NCBI RefSeq assembly: GCF_024400535.1
Contig: NZ_CP038800.1
Coordinates: 434,001 to 498,000, forward strand
DNA from: Treponema denticola
GTDB taxonomy: Bacteria; Spirochaetota; Spirochaetia; Treponematales; Treponemataceae
DNA: 64,000 bases
Direction: 5' to 3'
Of this stretch, positions 8,369 through 16,198 are shown one piece after another (the first letter of the stretch is position 1; each line of letters begins with the position of its first letter). Under the pieces are notes generated by a model. That model worked only from the letters and a program-made list of their open reading frames with translations, had not been told where the DNA came from and searched no databases. The translations under genes were made by a program, and so were the position numbers.

Positions 8369-10119
8369 TTTTCGCCTCCGCTAAAGGCTTCAAAGTTTTC
8401 TATCGGCTGAACAAGCTCGGAACCCTCTCCCTTCTTTGTGATCTTTTCTATCGGGATGCCTTTTTCTTCCGCAATAATTTTTAAAACATGGGGAGTACAA
8501 AAGCCTCCGTGACATCTGCCGGCTCCGGCTCTTACTCTTCTTTTAACGGCATCAAGGGTAAATACATTTAGGGGATTGTTGACCGCATCCCTTATTTCGC
8601 CTTCGCTGACCTGTTCGCAGCGGCAGATGATTTTTCCGTATTGGGGATTTTTTTCGATTAGAGCCTTCCTTTCATTAGTTTCCATTTCGGAAACAGGCTT
8701 CATAGTCTTTCGGACGGGTGAAAAATTTTCTTTTAAACTTACATCTATTTTTTTCTTTAAAATTGAAACGGAAATCTTTACGATGTCCTCCGCAATGGCC
8801 GGAGCGGAAGCAAAGCCGGGGGATTGAATTCCTGCAGCGTGTACCAAGTTGTCGACCCGCTCTGAAGCTTCGACGATAAAATCTTCTTCCCATGTGCAGG
8901 CCCTTGTTCCGCTGTAGTAGGTTATTATGTCTGAAGGCGAAACTTTTGAGTTAAGCGTTAAGTGTTTTTTTATTTCTTCAAGGGCTTCAGGTTTTGTAGA
9001 AAAGTCCTCCCTATCCATAACTTCTACTGCATTAGGGCCTATTAAAAGATTGCCTTCAACGCAGGGCATGATGCCGCCTCCCTTTGAGTGCCCCTTGCGC
9101 AGCCTTAAAAGACTCGGCATGGCGGAGCTTGTTTTTTGTAAACCGTTTAGTTTCTTATCGAGAATAGCATCCGTTCCCTTGCGTGCATGTATCGAAAAAA
9201 ATCTGTCGCCTGCAAGGCCTGCAACCTTGTCGGCCCAAACCCCGGCGGCATTTATAAGAAGTTTTGTCCGGCAAATGCCGCGGTTGGTTATAAGTTCGGT
9301 AATAGTGTTGCCTTCTTTTTTGATGCCGATAAGGGCAGTGTTAAAAAAGAACTCGGCTCCGTTTTCGCAAGCGTTTTCTGCATAACAAATAGTAACCTTC
9401 ATGGGCGAAGCGACTCCCGCCGAGGGAAGCCAAAAGCCGCCGTAGTTTTTATCGGTCATAAATGGGTCTATTTTTTTTACTGCTTCTCGGGAGCGGTAAC
9501 CGTAATCTCCGTCCGCCATGTTGAGGCGGCATCTTCTTTTCATTAGGGGAGTGAGCAATTTTAAAATAGGATGGTAAAAAAGAAAAAAACTTCCGCAGCG
9601 GTTTATTTCAAAGCCCAGCTCTTCTGAAACCTTTGTGTACATTCTATTCCCGCGGGTGTTAAGCCTTCCCTTTATTTTTTTAGGATTATCTGCAAAGCCC
9701 GGATGAATCATTCCGTCATTGTGTCCCGAAGCCTGCATCGCAACATCGCTTTCTTTTTCCAAAAGGGCTATTTTTAAATCGTAGCGGGATAGTTCGCGGG
9801 CAATAGAACAGCCTATTACTCCTCCGCCTATAATTACCGCATCAAAATCCCTGCCCTCTAAAAGAGAATCCTTGATTTTGGGCAAATGCATAGGTTCTTC
9901 ACCCCGGCCGTTTATAGTTAAATCGTTTACAACCCCCTTAAAACCGCAGCGGGCAGCCGCATAACCTGCGTCCATTCTTTCTTCCATTGAAGAAACATCG
10001 CCTTCTAAAACAACGGATTTTATATCAAGGGAAATTTTAACCTTTTCGCTGAGATTAAGCCGTTTTAATTTTTTTTGTAAACTTAAGAGCTTTTTATTAA
10101 AATCTTCTTTTTGCTGCAT
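8365..10119 (-). CDS. GlpA-like FAD-dependent dehydrogenase with BFD-type [2Fe-2S] domain
   Basis: 584 residues. The N-terminal ~80 residues are a small alpha/beta domain of BON-like appearance. It is followed by a DAO-type flavin domain with VIIGGGVIGCSIARELSRY near 95-113. The C-terminus carries a BFD-like [2Fe-2S] region with CRC near 497-499 and GRCHGGFC near 538. This layout is that of anaerobic glycerol-3-phosphate dehydrogenase subunit A or 2-hydroxyacid-type relatives. The protein likely oxidises the phosphorylated product of the operon's FGGY kinase, which is inference. The gene starts inside the end of the GntR gene (37-base overlap), so its translation depends on the regulator transcript. 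Confidence 0.88.
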   Translation of the reverse strand: MQQKEDFNKKLLSLQKKLKRLNLSEKVKISLDIKSVVLEGDVSSMEERMDAGYAAARCGFKGVVNDLTINGRGEEPMHLPKIKDSLLEGRDFDAVIIGGGVIGCSIARELSRYDLKIALLEKESDVAMQASGHNDGMIHPGFADNPKKIKGRLNTRGNRMYTKVSEELGFEINRCGSFFLFYHPILKLLTPLMKRRCRLNMADGDYGYRSREAVKKIDPFMTDKNYGGFWLPSAGVASPMKVTICYAENACENGAEFFFNTALIGIKKEGNTITELITNRGICRTKLLINAAGVWADKVAGLAGDRFFSIHARKGTDAILDKKLNGLQKTSSAMPSLLRLRKGHSKGGGIMPCVEGNLLIGPNAVEVMDREDFSTKPEALEEIKKHLTLNSKVSPSDIITYYSGTRACTWEEDFIVEASERVDNLVHAAGIQSPGFASAPAIAEDIVKISVSILKKKIDVSLKENFSPVRKTMKPVSEMETNERKALIEKNPQYGKIICRCEQVSEGEIRDAVNNPLNVFTLDAVKRRVRAGAGRCHGGFCTPHVLKIIAEEKGIPIEKITKKGEGSELVQPIENFEAFSGGEK

Positions 10120-10832
10120 AGATCCGTATCCCTATATGTCTCGGGCTGAGTTAATTTTATCATTATTTTTATGGAATCTTCTTCGTCCGCCTCGATGAGG
10201 GCATTAAAAAAAAGCTGTTTGTATTCAGGGATGCTGTCTGCATAGGATAGATTTTCACATAAAAATTGTTTAAATTGGTGTTTATAAATTTCTTCTGCTG
10301 TTTCAAAGCTTAGTAGAAAAATAGGATTGTCCGATAAATCTATTAAGGTACGGTAAAATTCAAAGTCTTCTATCGCTGAAATTTCAATATTCTCAGGTTG
10401 AGAAAAGTGTATTTTATTTTTTAAAGGTAGAAAAAAATGGAAGCGTTCTTTTACCGATAATTTTGAAATTCGGTTTGTAAGTTTTTTTATAATATGAGTT
10501 AAAATAAGCTGCCTAAATTCAACAAGGCCGGCTTCAATCTTTTCGGGTTCCGATATCTGCTTGTTTCGATAAAGCTCGGCTAAGAGCCTCACCGATATGG
10601 AAGAACCAAAGTCGTTTACAGTACATCCGTGACGCGGCCGCATCGTTATAAGCCCTTTTGACTGGAGACTGAGAAGAGCTTCATGTACTACAGGTCTTGA
10701 TACTTCAAAGCGTTCTGCAAGGTCCCTTTCAGAAGGAAGATATTCTCCGGCTGAAAATAAACCGGTTAAAATTTTATCCTGAATAAGAGATGCGATTTTT
10801 TCTTTTTTTAAAGTCTGTTCCTCCGATTCCAT
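10083..10832 (-). CDS. GntR/FadR-family transcriptional regulator
   Basis: 249-residue repressor-type regulator. A winged-helix GntR domain spans ~8-75 (LPSERDLAERFEVSRPVVHE is the recognition region), followed by an all-helical effector domain of FadR type. First gene of the operon that continues with two flavoproteins, DUF1667 and a kinase. Its own promoter carries a perfect GTGGT-CTT-ACCAC operator just downstream of the -10 element, so autoregulation by the regulator is the simple reading, with release by a substrate or phosphorylated intermediate. The C-terminal tail overlaps the next gene by 37 bases. Confidence 0.9.
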   Translation of the reverse strand: MESEEQTLKKEKIASLIQDKILTGLFSAGEYLPSERDLAERFEVSRPVVHEALLSLQSKGLITMRPRHGCTVNDFGSSISVRLLAELYRNKQISEPEKIEAGLVEFRQLILTHIIKKLTNRISKLSVKERFHFFLPLKNKIHFSQPENIEISAIEDFEFYRTLIDLSDNPIFLLSFETAEEIYKHQFKQFLCENLSYADSIPEYKQLFFNALIEADEEDSIKIMIKLTQPETYRDTDLCSKKKILIKSS

Positions 10833-10852
10833 AATAGCTCCCGATACTTGGT

Positions 10853-10900
10853 TTGTGGTCTTACCACCAACATGTTAACATAGAGGCTAAAATTTGTCAA
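10853..10900 (-). promoter_or_regulatory. Promoter and GntR-type operator of the flavoprotein/kinase operon
   Basis: Minus strand: TTGACA (10900-10895), 17-base spacer, TAACAT (10877-10872). Directly downstream is the inverted repeat GTGGT-CTT-ACCAC (10855-10867), a TGGTNNNACCA site of the FadR type, in a position that would block initiation or early elongation. The regulator start codon is at 10832. Confidence 0.8.
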
Positions 10901-10923
10901 GTTTTATTTGCGGAATCTTAGAA

Positions 10924-10965
10924 AAATAAAAAAAGCGGCAGAAGCCTTAAGACTTTTTTGCCGCT
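10924..10965 (-). terminator. Rho-independent terminator of the transporter-selenoprotein operon
   Basis: On the minus strand AGCGGCA (10965-10959) pairs with TGCCGCT (10940-10934), followed by a run of T. It lies 25 bases past the selenoprotein stop codon. Confidence 0.85.
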
Positions 10966-10990
10966 ATTAGTTATAACTTAATAAGGTTCT

Positions 10991-11278
10991 TTAAAAGACT
11001 ATGCCTTCAACGATTAGTTTTTCGGAGAATAATACCTTCTTGTATTTTACAAAAAGAGTATCGTTTGATGCATTGATTTTATTTTTTACATAAACATCTA
11101 CATCCCCCGACTTTATCAATTTGAATTCTTCCTTATCTTTTTTGGGCTCTACCGGTGACACGACCGGCTGGGGTTCTCCCACGCCTCAGGAAGCACAGCC
11201 TATAAGGTCAATAGTTATGGCCTTAGAATTGATTTTTTTTAAATAATCCAAAACTTTGTCATCAATATTTATTGTCAT
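10991..11278 (-). CDS. Probable selenoprotein with CxxU motif (in-frame TGA at codon 31)
   Basis: 95-residue reading frame if TGA at 11188-11186 is read as selenocysteine. Codons 1-30 and 32-95 are in the same frame; the sequence around the TGA is IDLIGCAS-Sec-G, giving Cys28-x-x-Sec31, a redox motif. The start ATG at 11278 has an AAGGAG site that overlaps the end of the transporter gene 10 bases upstream, and a terminator follows the stop. Downstream of the TGA a stem CCGGU/ACCGG with a 6-base loop (11167-11152) starts 19 bases after the codon, the distance expected of a bacterial SECIS. It resembles the short HesB-like or 'CC/Se motif' proteins, though I am unsure of family. Standard gene calling would give only a 63-aa fragment starting at GTG 11182. 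T. denticola is known to make selenoproteins. Confidence 0.75.
11152..11167 (-). promoter_or_regulatory. Candidate SECIS-like hairpin
   Basis: Stem CCGGU with ACCGG, extendable by one G-U pair, around a 6-base loop, starting 19 bases after the TGA codon of the selenoprotein gene. A second small hairpin (TGGG-AGAA-CCCCA) lies between. Bacterial SECIS elements vary and the fit is judged by position, not by a model score. Confidence 0.45.
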
Positions 11279-11288
11279 AAATCACTCC

Positions 11289-12662
11289 TTATTCAACAAT
11301 AATTTCTTTTCTGTTATAAATTGCCTCATCCAGCTCGCCTGTTCTTTTTGCTGCAATTACGCCTGAAAGAAGAGAATCGCTTACGTTTAAGGCTGTTCGT
11401 CCCATGTCGATGAGGGGTTCAATAGCAACAAGAAGACCGGCAAGAGTTATCGGAAGACCCATTGAAGATAGAACTATGATTGCGGCAAATGTTGCTCCGC
11501 CTCCTACACCAACGATTCCGAAACTGCCCAAGGCTGTAATTACGATAAGCTTTACAAGGAAGACGGGTGCCAATGGATTGATTCCTAAAGTGGGAGCAAT
11601 CATAACTGCCAACATTGCGGGATAAATTCCTGCACATCCGTTTTGTCCGATACTTGTGCCTAAACTTCCTGCAAGGTTAGCGATACCTTCCGGAACTCCT
11701 AAGTTATTTACTTGGTTTGAAACGGTAAGAGGAAGAGCTCCTGCGGAAGACCTTGATGTAAATGCAAACATAAGGTTTGAAACACTTTTCTTAAAGAATG
11801 TTATGGGATTTAATCCTGCCGTAAGCAAGTATAATCCGTGTACAACAAACATTATGATAATTGCAATATAGCTTGCTCCTATAAATCCTATAAGCCTTAA
11901 AATTTCAGAGAAATTTGAGGTTGAGGTGATATTAATCATCAGAGCCAAAACTCCGTAAGGCGTAATGCGGAGAACCATTCGTACAAGCCTCATTACTACA
12001 TCGGAGCAAGAATTAAGCCATTTAATAAATACGTCTGCACTGTCGGGATTGCTTCGTTTTAAGAATAAGGCTGCGAAGCCAAGCATTGCCGAGAAGAAAA
12101 CCGTAGCCAAAGTTGCATTTGAGCCTTGACCTGAAAATGCGTAGAAGGGATTGGTCGGGATAATTTCAAGAATTTGCTGCTGAATCGGTTTTGCCTCAAA
12201 GTCATGAAGTCTGCCTTCCATTGCCTTTCCTCTTGCAATTTCACTTTCACCGGCTGTAAGATTTTCTGCCGATAGGCCGAATGCAGAAGTTGTAAGGGCT
12301 CCTACAAGAGCTGCTATTGCAACAGTGATCACAAGAACAGCTAAAATTCTTCCGGCTGCTTTTCCGATGTTTTGTTTTTGTGTAGCAATTGATTTTGTAA
12401 TGCTTACAATGATTAGAGGGTAAACAATCATTCTAAGCAATCTTACATAACCGCTTCCTACTAAAGTAATCCAGCTCATAGCTTTTTTTATCAGAGCCGA
12501 ATCTTTAACGGTAAGCTGTAGGATTGCACCAAAGATGATACCTACAACAAGAGCTGTAACTACGCGTACATTAAAGCTCATATTAAGTTTTTTCATGTAT
12601 TTAATTCCATACATGAGTAACAACGCTGCGGCTACAATGCCGCATATCCAAATTATATCCAT
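11289..12662 (-). CDS. L-cystine/dicarboxylate-amino acid:cation symporter (TcyP-like)
   Basis: 457-residue secondary transporter of the DAACS (SLC1) family, with about nine hydrophobic segments beginning at residue 4. Conserved features include the serine-rich TSRSSAGALPLTVSNQV loop (~300-315) and the GVGGGATFAAIIVLSSMG segment near 390. Length and N-terminus fit the TcyP/YhcL cystine branch. It is co-transcribed with the selenoprotein 10 bases downstream, and this pairing of sulfur amino acid import with a Cys/Sec redox protein suggests a thiol or Fe-S related role. Substrate is assigned by family resemblance only. Confidence 0.87.
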   Translation of the reverse strand: MDIIWICGIVAAALLLMYGIKYMKKLNMSFNVRVVTALVVGIIFGAILQLTVKDSALIKKAMSWITLVGSGYVRLLRMIVYPLIIVSITKSIATQKQNIGKAAGRILAVLVITVAIAALVGALTTSAFGLSAENLTAGESEIARGKAMEGRLHDFEAKPIQQQILEIIPTNPFYAFSGQGSNATLATVFFSAMLGFAALFLKRSNPDSADVFIKWLNSCSDVVMRLVRMVLRITPYGVLALMINITSTSNFSEILRLIGFIGASYIAIIIMFVVHGLYLLTAGLNPITFFKKSVSNLMFAFTSRSSAGALPLTVSNQVNNLGVPEGIANLAGSLGTSIGQNGCAGIYPAMLAVMIAPTLGINPLAPVFLVKLIVITALGSFGIVGVGGGATFAAIIVLSSMGLPITLAGLLVAIEPLIDMGRTALNVSDSLLSGVIAAKRTGELDEAIYNRKEIIVE

Positions 12663-12839
12663 CTAAGACTCCTAAATAGTGGTATTTTATAATGCGCAGC
12701 GAGTTTATCATAATACAAGATTTTTTACTAGGTGGGTTTAAAATAATATCCGATTTGTTTTAACTTTTATTCGTGCGGAGGGTTGTTGATTATCGCTTTT
12801 TTAGTAAAAATTGTTTCCATGTGCAAAAACCTATCTTAG

Positions 12840-12868
12840 TTGAAAAAAAACCGGTTTTTTGCTATGAT
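12840..12868 (+). promoter_or_regulatory. Sigma-70-like promoter for sppA
   Basis: TTGAAA (12840-12845), 17-base spacer, TATGAT (12863-12868), about 32 bases before the sppA start. A short palindrome AAAACCGGTTTT sits in the spacer. Confidence 0.6.
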
Positions 12869-12900
12869 GATGCCTTAAATTGTATTTTTAGGAGACAAAT

Positions 12901-14730
12901 ATGCAGGAAAACCAAGAACAAAAAAAACGGCCGGGTTGTTTTATGGCGTTTTTTCGTGGAATAAATATTTTACGTTTGATAATAATAAACATCATTTTTT
13001 TCTTTTTCTTTTTTTCATTTTTGGGGGTTATGGGCAGCATACCCTCTAACACAAAAACAGTAGAGCGCGTACCGAATGAGGCCGTCCTAATGATAAATCC
13101 TTCAGGAATTCTTACAGAAAAGGAAGCCGATATTTTTTCGGCCGGCATTCCCGCAATCGGGAAAAAATCGGCAGTAGTCGTTTCGGACCTTGTAAAAGCT
13201 ATAAAAAATGCGGCCTCCGATAGGCGTATAACAAGCCTTTATTTGGACTTTTCAGAGTTGCGAGGCCTCTCATCGGGGCATTTAAGCGAATTAGGAAATG
13301 CTTTAAGGCTCTTTAAAAATTCAGGTAAGAAAATATATGCCTATGCTGTAGGCTATTCCATTCCTTCTTATTTTTTAGCTTCTTATGCAGACCGAATAGG
13401 AATTGATCCGCTGGGAGAAGTCTCCTTTGCAGGCTTTGCCTCCCGTCCGGTCTTTTTTAAAGGTTTGGAAGAAAAATTCGGAATCAAGTGGAATGTGATA
13501 CAGGCCGGAACCTACAAGGGCATGGCAGAAACTTATTCGCGGGACAGCCTTTCTCAAAATGTAAGAACCAATTTAAAATCCATGTTCGATGATTTATGGA
13601 ACAAGTACACTTCGGATATTGCAGCAAATCGAAATATGCCGCCCGAAAAAATTAGGGCATTCGCAGAAAACAATAATGCCCTTATAAAAAAATATGAAGG
13701 AAACGGCGCGAAGGCCGCTTTAGAAGAAGGCTTTGTTACTGATATTGCTTCAGTCGATGAGTTCGCTGCAAACGTAGGCTTTGCCGATAGTAAAACATTT
13801 TCAGTAAATGTAAATACGATAGACTATACTTCGTATAATGCAAACTTTGCAGAAATGCCCTCTCAAAATTCTATAGGTGTCATTCATCTGAACGGAGCGA
13901 TTTCTTCCAGCGGTACAGGACGTATAGATGACTCTGCCGTAAGTTACAAGATTGTAGAACTTTTTGATATTGCCCAAGATGACCCGACCGTAAAAGCTAT
14001 CGTTGTAAGAATAAATTCAGGCGGAGGAGAGGTTTTTGCTTCGGAAGAAATAAGACGGGCTGTAGACAGAGCTAAAGCATCAGGTTTACCTGTTGTAGTT
14101 TCCATGGGGTCTGTTGCCGCTTCGGGAGCTTATTGGATTTCTTCTTCTGCAGATTATATTTTTGCAAGCCCCTACACAATTACAGGCTCAATCGGTGTAT
14201 TGGCTACAGCTCCATCCTTTAAGGAAGCCGTAAAAAAATATCTGGGCATAACAAGCGATTTGGTTTATTCGGGACAAAAGCCCTCATATTCCGTTTTAGA
14301 AGAACCTTCTCCTGAAGAAAAAGAGGTAAGGCAGCTGGAAGTTATGCACATATATAAGACCTTTATCGAAACCGTTGCAAGGGGAAGAAATCTTCCTGAA
14401 AAAACCGTTGAAGAATTAGCCGGCGGCCGTGTCTATTCAGGTGAACAAGCCTTAAATTTAAAATTGGTTGATGCTTTAGGCTCTTTGGACGAGGCGGTAA
14501 AATATGCTGCAGAGCTTGCAAACATAAGCGGACAATATTCCGTAAAGGAAATAAAAAAGCCTCTGCCTTTTACGGAAGCCTTGATAAAAAGTATTTTAGA
14601 AGATATTGATGTTTCGACGCTTTCGCAGATGAACTTTGCAGACATCAAAGCCTTCACTGACTTTTTAAATTTAAAATCAAAAAAAGGCATCTATGTTTAC
14701 AGCCCCGAATACCTTATTTGGGAAAACTAA
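12901..14730 (+). CDS. sppA: Signal peptide peptidase SppA, long (67K) type
   Basis: 609-residue membrane-anchored serine/lysine protease that degrades cleaved signal peptides at the periplasmic face. A membrane segment lies at ~20-43, followed by two ClpP/crotonase-like domains. The catalytic lysine is in QAGTYKGMAE (~200-209) and the catalytic serine in VSMGSVAASGAYW (~400-412), in the expected separate halves of the double-domain form. The start has an AGGAG site 7 bases upstream and the promoter at 12840-12868. The gene stands alone; dispersed hairpin material separates it from ychF. Confidence 0.95.
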   Translation: MQENQEQKKRPGCFMAFFRGINILRLIIINIIFFFFFFSFLGVMGSIPSNTKTVERVPNEAVLMINPSGILTEKEADIFSAGIPAIGKKSAVVVSDLVKAIKNAASDRRITSLYLDFSELRGLSSGHLSELGNALRLFKNSGKKIYAYAVGYSIPSYFLASYADRIGIDPLGEVSFAGFASRPVFFKGLEEKFGIKWNVIQAGTYKGMAETYSRDSLSQNVRTNLKSMFDDLWNKYTSDIAANRNMPPEKIRAFAENNNALIKKYEGNGAKAALEEGFVTDIASVDEFAANVGFADSKTFSVNVNTIDYTSYNANFAEMPSQNSIGVIHLNGAISSSGTGRIDDSAVSYKIVELFDIAQDDPTVKAIVVRINSGGGEVFASEEIRRAVDRAKASGLPVVVSMGSVAASGAYWISSSADYIFASPYTITGSIGVLATAPSFKEAVKKYLGITSDLVYSGQKPSYSVLEEPSPEEKEVRQLEVMHIYKTFIETVARGRNLPEKTVEELAGGRVYSGEQALNLKLVDALGSLDEAVKYAAELANISGQYSVKEIKKPLPFTEALIKSILEDIDVSTLSQMNFADIKAFTDFLNLKSKKGIYVYSPEYLIWEN

Positions 14731-14740
14731 ACTTGCAGTA

Positions 14741-14850
14741 ATGGAGGTATGATAAACAGTTCGGCACAAATACTGCCTCACTGTTTATCTTTGAGTTTGC
14801 TTTTCAAGCAAACATCATACTATTTGTATGCGGTTTATAAATAAACCGCT
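14741..14850 (+). repeat. Dispersed three-hairpin element ('GATAAACAGT' element), copy 1
   Basis: Begins GGAGGTATGATAAACAGT and matches 43768-43855. It folds as GATAAACAGT/ACTGTTTATC, then GTTTGCTT/AAGCAAAC, then GCGGTTTAT/ATAAACCGC. It also contains a 31-codon ORF with its own GGAGG site, beginning MINSSAQILPHCLS. In the second copy the peptide start is ACG and the second hairpin has a different sequence but still pairs perfectly. It lies between sppA and ychF, within the likely ychF leader. Confidence 0.75.
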
Positions 14851-14910
14851 TGAAAAAACTCTTTTCGGAAATTGATATTTCCTGCAAAAAGTTTTTATGG
14901 AGGAAGAGAT

Positions 14911-16017
14911 ATGGCTATAAATTGCGGAATTGTGGGTTTACCCAATGTAGGAAAATCGACTATATTTTCGGCTCTTACAAGTGCACCGGCTGAGGCTGCT
15001 AATTATCCGTTTTGTACAATAAACCCCAATGTAGGAATTGTAAGTTTACCCGATGCCCGTTTAAAAAAATTGGCTGAACATTTTAATCCAAAAAAGGTAA
15101 TTCCTGCAACCGTAGAATTTGTGGATATTGCTGGTCTTGTAAAGGGTGCCTCAAAGGGAGAGGGCTTAGGGAATCAGTTTTTGTCCCATATAAGAGAAGT
15201 AGGCGTTATTGCCCATGTTGTACGCTGTTTTGATAATGATGATATAGTCCATGTTTCGGGGAAAATAGATCCGGCTTCCGATATTGAAGCGATAAATATC
15301 GAGCTCGCTCTTGCCGATCTTGCAAGTTTGGATAAAAGAGCCGAGCGTGCCGAAAAGGCGAGCCGCATGGGTAAGGAAGCTCAAAAAGAAGCCGCTGTCG
15401 TAATGCGTGCTATCGAAAAAATTCGCCCTCTTTTGCAGGAAGGAAAGGGAGCCCGCCTTGCCGACTTGACCGATGATGAAAGAGATGCAATCTACGACAC
15501 CCATCTAATTACAATGAAACCTCAAATGTATGTTTGCAATGTCGATGAAACAGGTGCTCAAGACAACAATCCCTATATAGCGGCGGTTAAAAAGATTGCA
15601 GAATCGGAGGGGGCAGATACCGTTGTAATTTGCGGAAAGTTTGAAGCCGAATTAGCCGACCTTGAAAGTGAAGAAGAACGCCTAAGCTTTTTAGCAGAGG
15701 TAGGCTTAGAAGAATCGGGTCTTTCACAGCTTGCAAGGGCTGCCTACCACTTAATCGGGCTTAGAACCTTTTTTACGGCCGGAGAAGATGAGTGCCGTGC
15801 ATGGACGATTCATGCAGGGGATACGGCTCCAAAGGCTGCCGGAGTTATACATACCGACTTTGAAAAGGGATTTATAAAGGCTGAAGTATACAGCTTTGAT
15901 GACTTTGTAAAATACGGAAGTGAACAAAAGATAAAGGAAGCAGGACGTTACCGTCAAGAAGGGAAAGCCTATGTAGTAAATGACGGTGATGTTATGTTCT
16001 TTAAATTTAATGTGTAA
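14911..16017 (+). CDS. ychF: Redox-regulated ATPase YchF (Obg-like GTPase family)
   Basis: 368-residue universally conserved P-loop ATPase that associates with ribosomes. Seen: Walker A GLPNVGKST (~8-16), switch region with DIAGLVKGASKGEGLGN, a central coiled-coil helical domain (~130-200), and a C-terminal TGS domain including the AWTIHAGDTAPKAAGVIHTD segment. The start at 14911 is preferred over upstream in-frame TTG/ATT-type starts because GGAGG lies 8 bases upstream. Dispersed element copy 1 precedes it. A small-RNA candidate follows. Confidence 0.97.
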   Translation: MAINCGIVGLPNVGKSTIFSALTSAPAEAANYPFCTINPNVGIVSLPDARLKKLAEHFNPKKVIPATVEFVDIAGLVKGASKGEGLGNQFLSHIREVGVIAHVVRCFDNDDIVHVSGKIDPASDIEAINIELALADLASLDKRAERAEKASRMGKEAQKEAAVVMRAIEKIRPLLQEGKGARLADLTDDERDAIYDTHLITMKPQMYVCNVDETGAQDNNPYIAAVKKIAESEGADTVVICGKFEAELADLESEEERLSFLAEVGLEESGLSQLARAAYHLIGLRTFFTAGEDECRAWTIHAGDTAPKAAGVIHTDFEKGFIKAEVYSFDDFVKYGSEQKIKEAGRYRQEGKAYVVNDGDVMFFKFNV

Positions 16018-16044
16018 ATTTTAGATATTTTTGAATAAAAATAC

Positions 16045-16073
16045 TTGACATTTTTATCCGTTTTAAGTATACT
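16045..16073 (+). promoter_or_regulatory. Near-consensus promoter in the ychF-downstream gap
   Basis: TTGACA (16045-16050), 17-base spacer, TATACT (16068-16073). No ORF of quality follows; a strong terminator hairpin does, so this promoter appears to drive a short RNA. Confidence 0.75.
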
Positions 16074-16079
16074 CAAGCC

Positions 16080-16153
16080 ACACACAAACGATACACACTG
16101 TTTTTCACTAGACTCGCTCATTATCCTCCTTTTGAGCGAGTCTTCCTTTTTTT
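16080..16153 (+). ncRNA. Small RNA candidate (~75 nt) with intrinsic terminator
   Basis: Between the promoter at 16045-16073 and a terminator lies a ~30-base AC-rich single-stranded stretch. The terminator has an 11-bp perfect stem (AGACTCGCTCA 16110-16120 with TGAGCGAGTCT 16133-16143), a 12-base loop holding CCTCCTTT, then a T-run at 16147-16153. The loop is complementary to a Shine-Dalgarno core (AGGAGG), as in many regulatory RNAs. No known RNA family is recognised. The hairpin could also serve as the ychF terminator. Confidence 0.55.
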
Positions 16154-16198
16154 ACTCCATTTTATTTTTTGACATGAATTTACATAGTTTCTTCTTAA

